Assembly (NCBI GenBank): GCA_937916515.1
Contig: CALFSX010000259.1
Location: 1-59,388, forward strand
Direction of reading: 5' to 3'
Length of the DNA stretch: 59,388 bases
Source of the DNA: an uncultured Planctomycetaceae bacterium
Lineage (GTDB): Bacteria; Planctomycetota; Planctomycetia; Planctomycetales; Planctomycetaceae
Made by a program: the position numbers and the translations under genes. Every line of letters begins with the position of its first letter. The stretch's first letter is position 1. Below, piece after piece: positions 35,601 to 42,985 of the stretch. The notes under the pieces were generated by a model. The model worked only from the letters and a program-made list of their open reading frames with translations, was not told the DNA's origin and made no database searches.

Positions 35601-36146
35601 TTTCGCGAGCACGAAATGATCTAATTCGTCATGCGGCCACTTTGTGTCTGCCACTTCCGGGATCGCAGGTGATTGAATCGGTTGCCAAACCCAATGGTCC
35701 GCCTTGCGTTGCTGAAGATCGAATACTTCAGCACTTGACTCACCCGTCGGTGCCGCTTCGTCTGGCCAGGGAGCTCCCATCTCGACCCAGCGTTCGAGTG
35801 TTTTGATATCGTCAGCCGAGAGCTTTCCTTTAGGAGGCATCTCGTAGGATTCGTACCGGACCGCTTCGATTAACAAACTTCCGTCGACATCGCCCGGAAC
35901 GATTGCCTCACCCGAATCGCCGCCTTGCAGCAAGCTTGCTCGACTATCCATCAGCAACCCAGCCTGCAGCTTTTCGGCCTTCACGCTGTGGCACGAATAG
36001 CAATGCGTCGCAAAGAGAGGACGAACTTGTTTCTCGAAAAACTCAAGCTGCTCGCCGGTCGGCTGTTCATTGTCAGCACTACTGGCGTGCTGACAGGTTG
36101 CGAGCAGCAAGAGCCACGGAACGATATAGTTTAGGAATGGACGCAT
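32646..36146 (-). CDS. PSCyt1/DUF1549/DUF1553 surface cytochrome protein with beta module
   Basis: This 1,166-residue exported protein begins with a signal peptide (about residues 1-23) and a planctomycete cytochrome C domain with CYSCH (residues 49-53). DUF1549 follows (LPPTPEQAGKFLDD, GERWGRHWLDLVRYAESRG, and a second CARCHDHKFD haem-like motif). In the middle, about residues 645-795, lies the FADFESGTYEGW beta module shared with the sulfatase and the giant dehydrogenase. DUF1553 is at the C-terminus (TSRVIVNRIWHYLMGRG, ILMNDPLV). These proteins are thought to act in carbohydrate oxidation or electron transfer at the cell surface; no reaction is proven. It is divergent from the XylR/AraC regulator at 36301 and is the probable first gene of the cluster. 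Confidence 0.87.
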   Translation of the reverse strand: MRPFLNYIVPWLLLLATCQHASSADNEQPTGEQLEFFEKQVRPLFATHCYSCHSVKAEKLQAGLLMDSRASLLQGGDSGEAIVPGDVDGSLLIEAVRYESYEMPPKGKLSADDIKTLERWVEMGAPWPDEAAPTGESSAEVFDLQQRKADHWVWQPIQSPAIPEVADTKWPHDELDHFVLAKLEEARLTPSCDADRTALMRRLYFDLIGLPPTPEQAGKFLDDSSDGALERLVDELLASPHFGERWGRHWLDLVRYAESRGHEFDNDTPNAFQYRDYIIRALNANVPYDQLVREHIAGDLLAQPRLRPDTGINESILGTGFWFLGEWVHSPVDIRKDEADRFDNMIDVMSKTFLGVTVSCARCHDHKFDAISTADYYSLTGFLQSSDYRQVRFESIEHNRRIAEQLAKVDAKFQQQIRDLLDTEGIQFPQQMSYLDDDSIIVDYGNIPAKDYMQDGFVFGMSPQREGVAYLDFDDPSAVRIAPHAAAASDAFWNGLESITEGEIQSRSAIAKLPKSGRTLRSPTFELKAGSVSCLVQGTGHIVACVDSHRLVAGPLHQQTVKQVAVTEQGWVTLDLSRYIGHRLHLEFVPAKDARLSVRMAVQGLDAGGLADLDRRLSASHKKFEAYAQAAEASLNTNAKFEQTVFADFESGTYEGWTTTGDAFGDIPQTLQTIGSYQGKINGVGKFFVNSHNIRPGGDVGRGDSLTGTLTSRPFEINFDAIEFLVGGGTHQGKTCVNLVIDGKPVLSATGRSNNQMSLNTWDVRQFAGKEATIQVVDDHKAGWGNIGIDHVVFLKRIGGTGGNATAQRIVESWQRERTQLSSQVVRKSRLALAMMDGTGEDDRVLIRGNSSKPGDVEPRHFLTAIAGDQPMSIARGSGRLELAAQINDPANPLTSRVIVNRIWHYLMGRGIVPTTDDFGVLGQRATHPELLDHLATRFVQDGHSIKGMIRTIVLSRTYQMSSRPDSAAVEADPNNLLWHHRSPKRLEGEAIRDALLTLAGRLDETQFGAPVPIHLTNFMDGRGRPGKSGPLDGDGRRSIYISVRRNFLSPFMLTFDSPTPFSTMGRRNVSNVPAQALILMNDPLVVEQAKQWAQRAIEQHSSVESRIAWMYQTAFARKPSGDEQVVAMGYVKAQVAESNADENNLQLWSDFAHALINTKEFIFLR

Positions 36147-36251
36147 GAAGGCTTCTCATTCTCGATTTTGAATGGACTACGCCACATGAGAATGGCGGCA
36201 CTGGCTGACAATTCCCTTATTATGTTGGATATTCCGCAGTTGTCGAGGACA

Positions 36252-36284
36252 ATCTGCGACACTGTCTTTAACGATTTGCGTCAC
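36252..36284. promoter_or_regulatory. Candidate operator: direct repeat ATYTGCGNCAC with 22-bp period
   Basis: ATCTGCGACAC (36252-36262) and ATTTGCGTCAC (36274-36284) form a direct repeat with a 22-bp period, 17 bp before the regulator start at 36301, in the gap shared with the divergent DUF1553 gene. The TGCG core also occurs in the sites near the paralogous regulator at 22892. Assignment is by position and spacing only. Confidence 0.35.
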
Positions 36285-36300
36285 GCAGTGAATTCGCCCC

Positions 36301-37470
36301 ATGAAGCCGGAAACTCGTCACAGAATTGCATTGCTGGTGGAAACGTCGCGTTCCTACGGTCGCGAACTGCTGCGTGGGGTCGCCCGCTTTGCCAGCACAA
36401 GGACGAACTGGACGCTTTTGCATCAGGAAATGACAATCGACGCGTCGCTTCCGGATTGGATGACGGAGTCCGAAGTCAGCGGTTCAATTGCTCGCGTCGA
36501 TTCGCATATCATCGACTCGCTCATGCAACTGCAGGTGCCGATCGTCGATGTGCGATGTCGGCGGCAGTTTGCCGGAATTCCGCAAGTCGAAACAGACGAC
36601 CGCGAAGTCGCTCGTATTGCATTTGCCCACCTCTGGGATCGAGGTTTCCGGCGATTCGCTTTCTGTGGATTCCAGTTTGCTCACTACTCAGAAGCTCGCT
36701 TGCGTCAATTTCGCGAATCGGTCGCCGCGGCCGGGGGCCCGCTTTCGGTTTACGAATCGCCAGGCAAACGGGACGTGGCTCTCGGCAGCATCGAGCAGCC
36801 GGATCGCGCCGATTTCCAGTCGATGTCAAAGTGGCTGGATACTTTGCCGCGACCCACGGGTTTGTTTGTCTGCAACGATATCCGAGGTCAGCAGGTTCTG
36901 AACGCGTGCCAATCGCTTTCCATCGCTGTGCCTGATGATATTGCGGTCATTGGCGTTGACGACGACGATGCGGTTTGTCCGCTTGGCAACCCGCCACTGT
37001 CCAGTGTGCGACCCAATGCCGAACAGATCGGATATCGAGCGGCGGAAATTTTACTCGACATGCTTAACGGCAAGCCAACTCCAACACTCACCGAGTTTGT
37101 TCCGCCCGTGGGAGTCTCACAACGACTGTCGACTCAGGTAAGTGCAGTCGAAGACCGTGAAATCGCGCGAGTTTGCAGGTTCATTCGTGAACACGCCCGC
37201 GACGGCATCAACGTTAATCATATCGTGGAGTTCACGACTCTCTCACGCCGTCAACTTGAGCGTCGTTTTCGGCAACAGTTGAATCGAACTCCTCACGAAG
37301 AAATTACGGCTGCTCAGATCGCTCGAGTGAAACAGTTGCTGCACGAAACCACGATGACGCTTGAGCAAATTACTCAGCTGGCAGGCTACAGTCACAAAGA
37401 ACGTCTGGCTGCCGTTTTCAAACGTGAAACAAACGAGACTCCGGGCGAATACCGCCGCCGCGTAACTTGA
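36301..37470 (+). CDS. XylR-type transcription regulator (periplasmic-binding-like domain + AraC HTH)
   Basis: This 389-residue paralogue of the regulator at 22892 has the start HRIALLVETSRSYGRELLRGV, which is the signature opening of planctomycete XylR-like regulators. The sensor domain covers about residues 8-275. Segments resembling LacI sensors include GLFVCNDIRGQQVLNAC and DIAVIGVDDDDAVCP. The AraC HTH domain covers about 285-385 (FTTLSRRQLERRFRQQLNR, then TLEQITQLAGYSHKERLAAVFK). The ligand is probably a sugar; it should control the divergent DUF1553 gene and perhaps the whole cluster. ATG 36301 leaves a 154-bp divergent promoter region with a TGCG direct repeat. Confidence 0.87.
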   Translation: MKPETRHRIALLVETSRSYGRELLRGVARFASTRTNWTLLHQEMTIDASLPDWMTESEVSGSIARVDSHIIDSLMQLQVPIVDVRCRRQFAGIPQVETDDREVARIAFAHLWDRGFRRFAFCGFQFAHYSEARLRQFRESVAAAGGPLSVYESPGKRDVALGSIEQPDRADFQSMSKWLDTLPRPTGLFVCNDIRGQQVLNACQSLSIAVPDDIAVIGVDDDDAVCPLGNPPLSSVRPNAEQIGYRAAEILLDMLNGKPTPTLTEFVPPVGVSQRLSTQVSAVEDREIARVCRFIREHARDGINVNHIVEFTTLSRRQLERRFRQQLNRTPHEEITAAQIARVKQLLHETTMTLEQITQLAGYSHKERLAAVFKRETNETPGEYRRRVT

Positions 37471-37620
37471 AAGGGCCTAAACCAGCAACGGAAGAAGGCA
37501 CCTGAAAGAACTGAGTCTGGCTTCCGCATCCAGGTGATTGGCCCGCCTAGATTACTCGGCGAGGGTGCCACAGGCTCAGTCCAATTCAGGTGTCAGTTTA
37601 TGATATTCAATTTCGATGTG

Positions 37621-38478
37621 TCATTGGAACTTCGGTTCCTGCTGCAGTGAAAAAATGACGATTTCTTCACCAGTGGTCGTGCTGATGTCGTGATGCATAC
37701 TGACAACTTTAACACCAACCGCTTCGTATACCAGCGACTCAAGCATTGGGCGTGCAATCTCAAGTAATTGCTTTCGTGTTTGCTTAATAAGATTTCTACC
37801 TTTCTCCGGAGAGGCCGATCTGCCCAGCTGTCGTTCGGCCAATGTCAGAACTCCAAAGATGCGCACGATCAGCAGATCCTTAATCAGGTGTGCCAGAATA
37901 CGCTCCGAACGCCATCCCAGATATTCTTCCTGAAAACGAATGATGCCGTCGCAAATCGCGGCTTCACTTTCTGCCTGCGTCAGGTTTTTTGAAGGGCGAG
38001 TGTTTCGAAGTCGGCGAGCTTCACCAATTGGTAATCTAAGATCGGTAATGGGCGCTGCAGGCACTTTGGAACGCACGGCTGAAGTCGTTTTGCTACCGCG
38101 TGCGGGAGCGATGTTGTCCAGAACCATCCTGACCGCCGCCAGTGTGACGGGCTTGTACAGCACCAGATCGCAACCGGATTGCATTGCGTGATCTTTGTGT
38201 TCGTCGCCTTTCTGCCCGGTGATGGCCACGATTTTCATCCGGGCGAATCCGGGCAATTGCCGAAATCGACTGACCAGCGTGTAGCCGTCCATGTCGGGCA
38301 TCAGCAAATCGACCAGCAACAGATCCGGACGAAACGCAGCCGCGACATCCAGGGCCTGGAGACCGCCATAAGTGACGTGAACATTATGACCAAGCTCCTC
38401 CAGCAACAGTCCCAGCGCATCAGCACCATCCCGGTTGTCGTCCACGATAAGAACTCGCAGTGATGTTTCAGATGGCAT
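37621..38478 (-). CDS. Response regulator receiver fused to DUF2294/MpsC domain
   Basis: This 285-residue soluble protein has two parts. Residues 7-125 are a receiver domain with Asp13/Asp14 (IVDDNRDG), phospho-acceptor Asp57 (LLVDLLMPDMDG), and the conserved Lys in LYKPVT. A basic linker follows. Residues ~175-280 match DUF2294, now called MpsC (sodium-translocating membrane potential-generating system subunit): IRFQEEYLGWRSERI, IVRIFGVLTLAERQLG, and the hallmark VSMHHDISTTTGEEIVIFSL. The function of DUF2294 with a receiver domain is unclear; it might be an output domain or a bicarbonate/sodium-linked sensor. It lies downstream of the hybrid kinase on the same strand (198 bp), which is the likely phosphodonor. 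Confidence 0.8.
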   Translation of the reverse strand: MPSETSLRVLIVDDNRDGADALGLLLEELGHNVHVTYGGLQALDVAAAFRPDLLLVDLLMPDMDGYTLVSRFRQLPGFARMKIVAITGQKGDEHKDHAMQSGCDLVLYKPVTLAAVRMVLDNIAPARGSKTTSAVRSKVPAAPITDLRLPIGEARRLRNTRPSKNLTQAESEAAICDGIIRFQEEYLGWRSERILAHLIKDLLIVRIFGVLTLAERQLGRSASPEKGRNLIKQTRKQLLEIARPMLESLVYEAVGVKVVSMHHDISTTTGEEIVIFSLQQEPKFQ

Positions 38479-38676
38479 AGAGAAGTGGCTCCTGAGAAAA
38501 AACGATTCTGTTTTGTTGAACCGACGCGTTTAGTGAACTGTTGATATGTTCGCAGCCAATCCGATTGGCTGGCCCGATGACTGAGTGGCGACGTCTTTGA
38601 AAATTCTGATGCGTCCACCACGGGCAAAAGGTTGAATATTCGACGGAATGCTTCAGCGACAATCCTGCAATCTCAT

Positions 38677-40974
38677 TTACAACACGCGAGCCTCAACTTC
38701 GCTTAATATCTGCAGCAGCTGTTCAAATTTTGCGGGCTTCACCAGATGATAATCAAACCCAGCATCAGTTGATGCCTCGCGATCGGATTCCTGGCCGTAT
38801 CCTGTTAATGCAATCAGTACGATTTTTGTACCACCCGGCTGCTTGCGTATCTGCTTTGCCACTTCATAGCCGTTCAGTTCGGGAAGGCCGATATCCAGCA
38901 TGGCCACCTGAGGCTTGAATTCCAAAGCCAACTGAACGGCCGCGATTCCATTCTGAGCAGTACGAACTTCGTGACTGTACGCCTTCAGCAGCATTGCAAA
39001 CCCCTGCACCGTGTCTTCGTTATCATCAACAACAAGTACTCGCAGCGCATGACTGGCTTGATCGGCCTTGATGGCGATGTCAGCGGAGTGTGGTGAATCG
39101 TCAGACAGTAGTGGCAGTCTTACGATGAATTCGCTGCCTTCACCTGGTTTACTGAAGGCTTCCACTGAGCCGCCGTGAAGTTCAGTCAGCCTTTGAACCA
39201 AAGCCAGGCCGATTCCCAGTCCGCCCTGTGATCGATCCAGTGAGCGTTCGGCCTGCGTGAACAGATCGAAGATCTGAGGAAGCAGAGTTGGAGCAATCCC
39301 GACTCCGGAATCTCGCACGCGAATCACGCATTCATCGCTTTCTCGGGCAACGATCAGCCACACATGGCCACCTTCTTCTGTGTACTTGGCAGCATTCGTC
39401 AGAAGATTAACCAGCACCTGATCCAGACGCGACGCATCCGCGTGCAGCCAGATTGGCTCAACCGGTAAAATAATGTCAAGTTCGTGGTGGCGTTGTTCCA
39501 TGAGCGGTCGAACGGTTTCAACGGCTCCTTCGGCAATCCCGCTTACAGCCACCCATTCCTGACGTAGTTGAACTCGCCCCGACGTGATGCGTGACACTTC
39601 CAGCAGATCGTCAACCAGATGCTGCAACTTGCCGACCTGGCGTTCGATAATGTTGCGAGCCTGCTGCTGAATGCGAGTTTCCGAATCCTGCTGCAGACTC
39701 AGCAACTGAACGGCGTTGGCAATTGGAGCCAGTGGGCTGCGCAATTCATGACTAAGCATCGCCAGAAATTCGTCCTTCCGCAGATGCAGATTGGCCAGTT
39801 CCGTCGTTTGGGACTGCAGCAGTTTTTCCAGGCGACTGCGTTCGGTGATGTCACGAATGTTGCACTGAATAACCTGATGGTCGCCTTCTCGATAGGCGTT
39901 CGCCACAATTTCCACTTCCACGGTCTGCCCGGCCGTTGATTCCAAATGCAGGTGTTCATAACGCAGATAGCCGGTGTTCTGTAACGTCTTGACCGCTGCT
40001 TCGTTGCCGGCTTTGTCTTGGAACAGACCGATTTCCCAGAGCTCTTTGCCCAGAAAGTCTTCGTGTGAATATCCCAGCAGGTCGCTCATAAACGGATTGG
40101 CGTCCACGATTCGACCGTTGATGAAGTCCAGAATCAGAATGCCATCTTTGGCGGCTTCAAACAGTCGCCGATATCGCACTTCAGAGATTTGCAGGTCTGC
40201 CCTGGCCACCTTCATATCGTGAATGTCGGTATTGGATCCGACCCACATGATCACATTGCCGACCGGGTCACGCATCGGTAAAGCTCGACTGATATGCCAG
40301 CGGTACTCGCCATCGTGTCGCCGGAAGCGACTTGCAAATTCAAACGTTTCGCCGGTCGCGATGCAGTGTCTCCATTGCTGCAATTGTTCGTCAACGTCTT
40401 CCGGATGAATGAATTGAGTCCAGCCTGAGCCCCGAATCTGTTCAAACGACAGCCCTGTGAATTCGCTGATTTGAGGATTGTAGTAGGTGACTTTTCCGTC
40501 AGGATCTGCCGTGGCAATGCATTCCGGAATGGAATCCAGAATGTACCGCAGCTGCTGATTCGATTGATGCAGCCTGAACCCGCCGTTTTGAAGATGCGAC
40601 ACATCTCGAACAGCAATGGGAATGAATACGCCGTGATTGGTTTCCAGTAGATTGACGCTGACTTCCAGCGGCACTTCTGTGCCATTCTTACGCAGGCCGA
40701 TAAGTTCCTGGTTAGTAAGAATTCCGTCCGAACTGCAGGTCGTTTTTCCAGCTGCTGTCGTTGCAGCACCATTGTCTCGCAGAGAAACCGGCATCAGCAT
40801 TTCGACATGATGTCCAAGCAGTTCGTCAGTCTGATAACCGAACAGCTTAGTAGCCAGCGCGTTTACAAATACAATGTCTCCATGCTGATCGACAACCACC
40901 ATGGCGTCCGGAGCGGAGTCAAGAAACATCTGAAACCGTATGGCGGGTTCCATGTTGTGTTCCGGTGTGGTCAT
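38677..40974 (-). CDS. Soluble PAS-PAS-PAS hybrid histidine kinase with receiver domain
   Basis: This protein of about 765 residues has no transmembrane segments, so it should sense a cytoplasmic signal. It has three PAS domains (about residues 12-130, 140-262 and 272-392), then HisKA with the phosphorylated His in MLSHELRSPLAPIANAVQLL (about 405-470), HATPase_c with LTNAAKYTEEGG (N box), RDSGVGIAP (G1 box) and GLGIGLALV (G2 box), and a C-terminal receiver (about 640-760) with phospho-acceptor Asp in AMLDIGLPELNG. It can phosphorylate its own receiver or the neighbouring receiver-DUF2294 protein. Start ATG 40974 is selected because the first PAS domain begins shortly after it; the frame runs open upstream to 41040. 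Confidence 0.88.
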   Translation of the reverse strand: MTTPEHNMEPAIRFQMFLDSAPDAMVVVDQHGDIVFVNALATKLFGYQTDELLGHHVEMLMPVSLRDNGAATTAAGKTTCSSDGILTNQELIGLRKNGTEVPLEVSVNLLETNHGVFIPIAVRDVSHLQNGGFRLHQSNQQLRYILDSIPECIATADPDGKVTYYNPQISEFTGLSFEQIRGSGWTQFIHPEDVDEQLQQWRHCIATGETFEFASRFRRHDGEYRWHISRALPMRDPVGNVIMWVGSNTDIHDMKVARADLQISEVRYRRLFEAAKDGILILDFINGRIVDANPFMSDLLGYSHEDFLGKELWEIGLFQDKAGNEAAVKTLQNTGYLRYEHLHLESTAGQTVEVEIVANAYREGDHQVIQCNIRDITERSRLEKLLQSQTTELANLHLRKDEFLAMLSHELRSPLAPIANAVQLLSLQQDSETRIQQQARNIIERQVGKLQHLVDDLLEVSRITSGRVQLRQEWVAVSGIAEGAVETVRPLMEQRHHELDIILPVEPIWLHADASRLDQVLVNLLTNAAKYTEEGGHVWLIVARESDECVIRVRDSGVGIAPTLLPQIFDLFTQAERSLDRSQGGLGIGLALVQRLTELHGGSVEAFSKPGEGSEFIVRLPLLSDDSPHSADIAIKADQASHALRVLVVDDNEDTVQGFAMLLKAYSHEVRTAQNGIAAVQLALEFKPQVAMLDIGLPELNGYEVAKQIRKQPGGTKIVLIALTGYGQESDREASTDAGFDYHLVKPAKFEQLLQILSEVEARVL

Positions 40975-41557
40975 CGTGTGTCTCTGTGGTTTCGTTCGGT
41001 CGAGTTTAGAACAGTCGGAATGGAAACAGTTACAACGCAACGTCTGTGTTTGATTTTTAGCGAGCAGGGCAGGCCGTCGGTGATTTACGCAGGCTGGTCC
41101 GTCGGCTGTGGGGTAGGCGGAACGCTTCTACTCTGAGCTGTCTTAAAGCTGCTGATCGATGATAGAACTGTCACGGTCACTTCATTCGTGGCGAAAAAAA
41201 AGACCGACGTCAGCGAACCTCAAAAGATTCGCTCACGTCGGTCCACTCTTCAACAAGCCGCCCGTCGTTGGGGATGCCCGTCATCTAGTTGTCCAATATC
41301 CGTTTTGATTTTTATTGCCAAAACGTTTGCACGCCTCGGTTGATGTTATAGTAGCAGCTGACTGGAAGGAATGCACGCCCTGTCTGATTTCTATGGCAGT
41401 TTACCGTTCGATGTGGACCGATCTGGCTGACGGAACCCGATTCACGTAGTTCAATTCGCGCTTGGGCGCAGGTTTCACCATCGCCGGATGTTCGGAATTG
41501 CCTATTGCCAGGACTCCACTGGCTCTGGTGGTATTAATGAAGAATTGCTGCTTGATA
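40975..41557. other. Intergenic region with terminator, no gene
   Basis: There is no gene between the kinase start and the end of the DUF1501 gene. The main feature is a strong minus-strand terminator at 41194-41243. The remainder holds the presumed kinase promoter. Confidence 0.45.
41194..41243 (-). terminator. Intrinsic terminator for the DUF1553-DUF1501 operon
   Basis: Arms GACCGACGTCAGCGAA (41202-41217) and its complement at 41228-41243 pair over 16 positions with one mismatch, closing a 10-base loop. On the minus strand the stem is followed by eight T (41194-41201). It lies about 315 bp after the DUF1501 stop. It shares the CCGAC(G/A)T stem start with the terminators at 56685 and 58320. 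Confidence 0.85.
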
Positions 41558-42985
41558 CTATGTAATAATCTCATCCACCACGCGTGAAGGCTCGACGCCG
41601 GTCAGCTTGAAATCAAGGCCTTGATAGCGATGTGTGAAGCGTTCGTGGTCGATGCCCAGCAGATGTAGCGCGGTGGCGTGCAGGTCGCGAACGTTAACTG
41701 GGTTTTCGACAGCGTTGTAGCTGAAGTCGTCGGTCGCTCCGTAGCTGAAACCCGGTTTCACGCCGGCTCCTGCCATCCAGATGGTGAAACAGCGAGGATG
41801 ATGATCACGGCCGGCTTCCGGAGATTTCCAGTCACCCTGTCCGGCGACACTGCGACCAAATTCACCGCCCCAGATCACCAGCGTGTCTTTCAACAAACCC
41901 CGTTGCTTCAGATCTTTCACCAGCGCCGCGCTGGGTTGATCTGTGTCTACGCAACGCGACACACACCACGAACTCAAACGCGAATGATGGTCCCAATCGG
42001 GGTGAAACAGCTGAATGAAGCGTACGTCTCGTTCAGCCATTCGTCGTGCCAGAATGCAGTTGGCGGCGTAGCTTCCGGGGCGGCGAGAATCCGGGCCGTA
42101 CAATTCGAACGTGGATTCGGGTTCGTCGCTAAGATTCGTCAGTTCCGGAATGCTGGTCTGCATGCGGAACGCCATTTCGTATTGTTCGATGCGAGTTTCG
42201 ATTTCCGGGTCGAAGGTTTCGGCCTGCCGCTTACGATTCAGCGACGCCAGCCCATCCAGCATTTCTCGCCGCAGCTCGCGCGGAAAGCCGTCGGGGTCGT
42301 TCAGATACAGCACCGGATCTTTCGCGCTGCGCAGTTTGACTCCCTGGTGTCGTGACGGCAGAAAGCCGCTGCCCCAATAGTGGTCGTACAGCGGTTGGTC
42401 GCTGGGGCGTTTCATGCGAGACAGCAGCACCACGTATTCGGGCAGGTTTTTGTTCATGCTGCCCAAACCATAGCTGGCCCAGCAACCAAAACTGGGGCGT
42501 CCGGCAATTTGATGTCCCGTCAAAAACTTCGTCATCGCCGGCGCGTGATTGATCTGGTCGGTGACCATCGATTTCACGAAGCAGATTTCGTCGGCGATTG
42601 AACCGATATGAGGCAGCCATTCACCGACTTTCGCACCGCATTCGCCGTGGTGGTGAAATTTTGTGATCGGCGGAAGAATCAGCTGCGGCTTGCCTTTGGT
42701 CATTCCCGTCAAACGCTGTCCCTGCCGCACGCTATCGGGAAGTGGAGTTCCCGCCAATTTGTGCAGGTCCGGCTTATCGTCGAACAATTCGATCTGCGAC
42801 GGACCGCCCGATTGAGTCAGAAAGATGACTCGCTTTGCTTTGGGAGCAAAGTGAGGCAGTGAATTCTTCAGTTCCGACGCGGCCAGCTCGTCACCCAGCA
42901 TCGCGCTGGCCGCCAGAGCGCCGAAGTTCAGGCCGACCTGGTTCAGGAAACTGCGGCGTCCGAGATTGTTGGGTTCGTTACTCAC
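41558..42985 (-). CDS. DUF1501 protein (exported), second pair
   Basis: This 475-residue DUF1501 protein is a paralogue of the one at 30735. The N-terminus, NLGRRSFLNQVGLNFGALAASAM, is a Tat-type signal. Family landmarks are VIFLTQSGGPSQIELFDDKP, WASYGLGSM, ARRMAERDVRFIQLFHPDWDHHS and VIWGGEFGRSVAGQG. Biochemical function is unknown. Its start is GTG 42985, and the sequence GTGAGTAA overlaps the stop of the upstream DUF1553 gene by eight bases, so the two are translationally coupled. This tight overlap contrasts with the 453-bp gap in the first pair. Transcription probably stops at the terminator 41194-41243. Confidence 0.88.
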   Translation of the reverse strand: MSNEPNNLGRRSFLNQVGLNFGALAASAMLGDELAASELKNSLPHFAPKAKRVIFLTQSGGPSQIELFDDKPDLHKLAGTPLPDSVRQGQRLTGMTKGKPQLILPPITKFHHHGECGAKVGEWLPHIGSIADEICFVKSMVTDQINHAPAMTKFLTGHQIAGRPSFGCWASYGLGSMNKNLPEYVVLLSRMKRPSDQPLYDHYWGSGFLPSRHQGVKLRSAKDPVLYLNDPDGFPRELRREMLDGLASLNRKRQAETFDPEIETRIEQYEMAFRMQTSIPELTNLSDEPESTFELYGPDSRRPGSYAANCILARRMAERDVRFIQLFHPDWDHHSRLSSWCVSRCVDTDQPSAALVKDLKQRGLLKDTLVIWGGEFGRSVAGQGDWKSPEAGRDHHPRCFTIWMAGAGVKPGFSYGATDDFSYNAVENPVNVRDLHATALHLLGIDHERFTHRYQGLDFKLTGVEPSRVVDEIIT

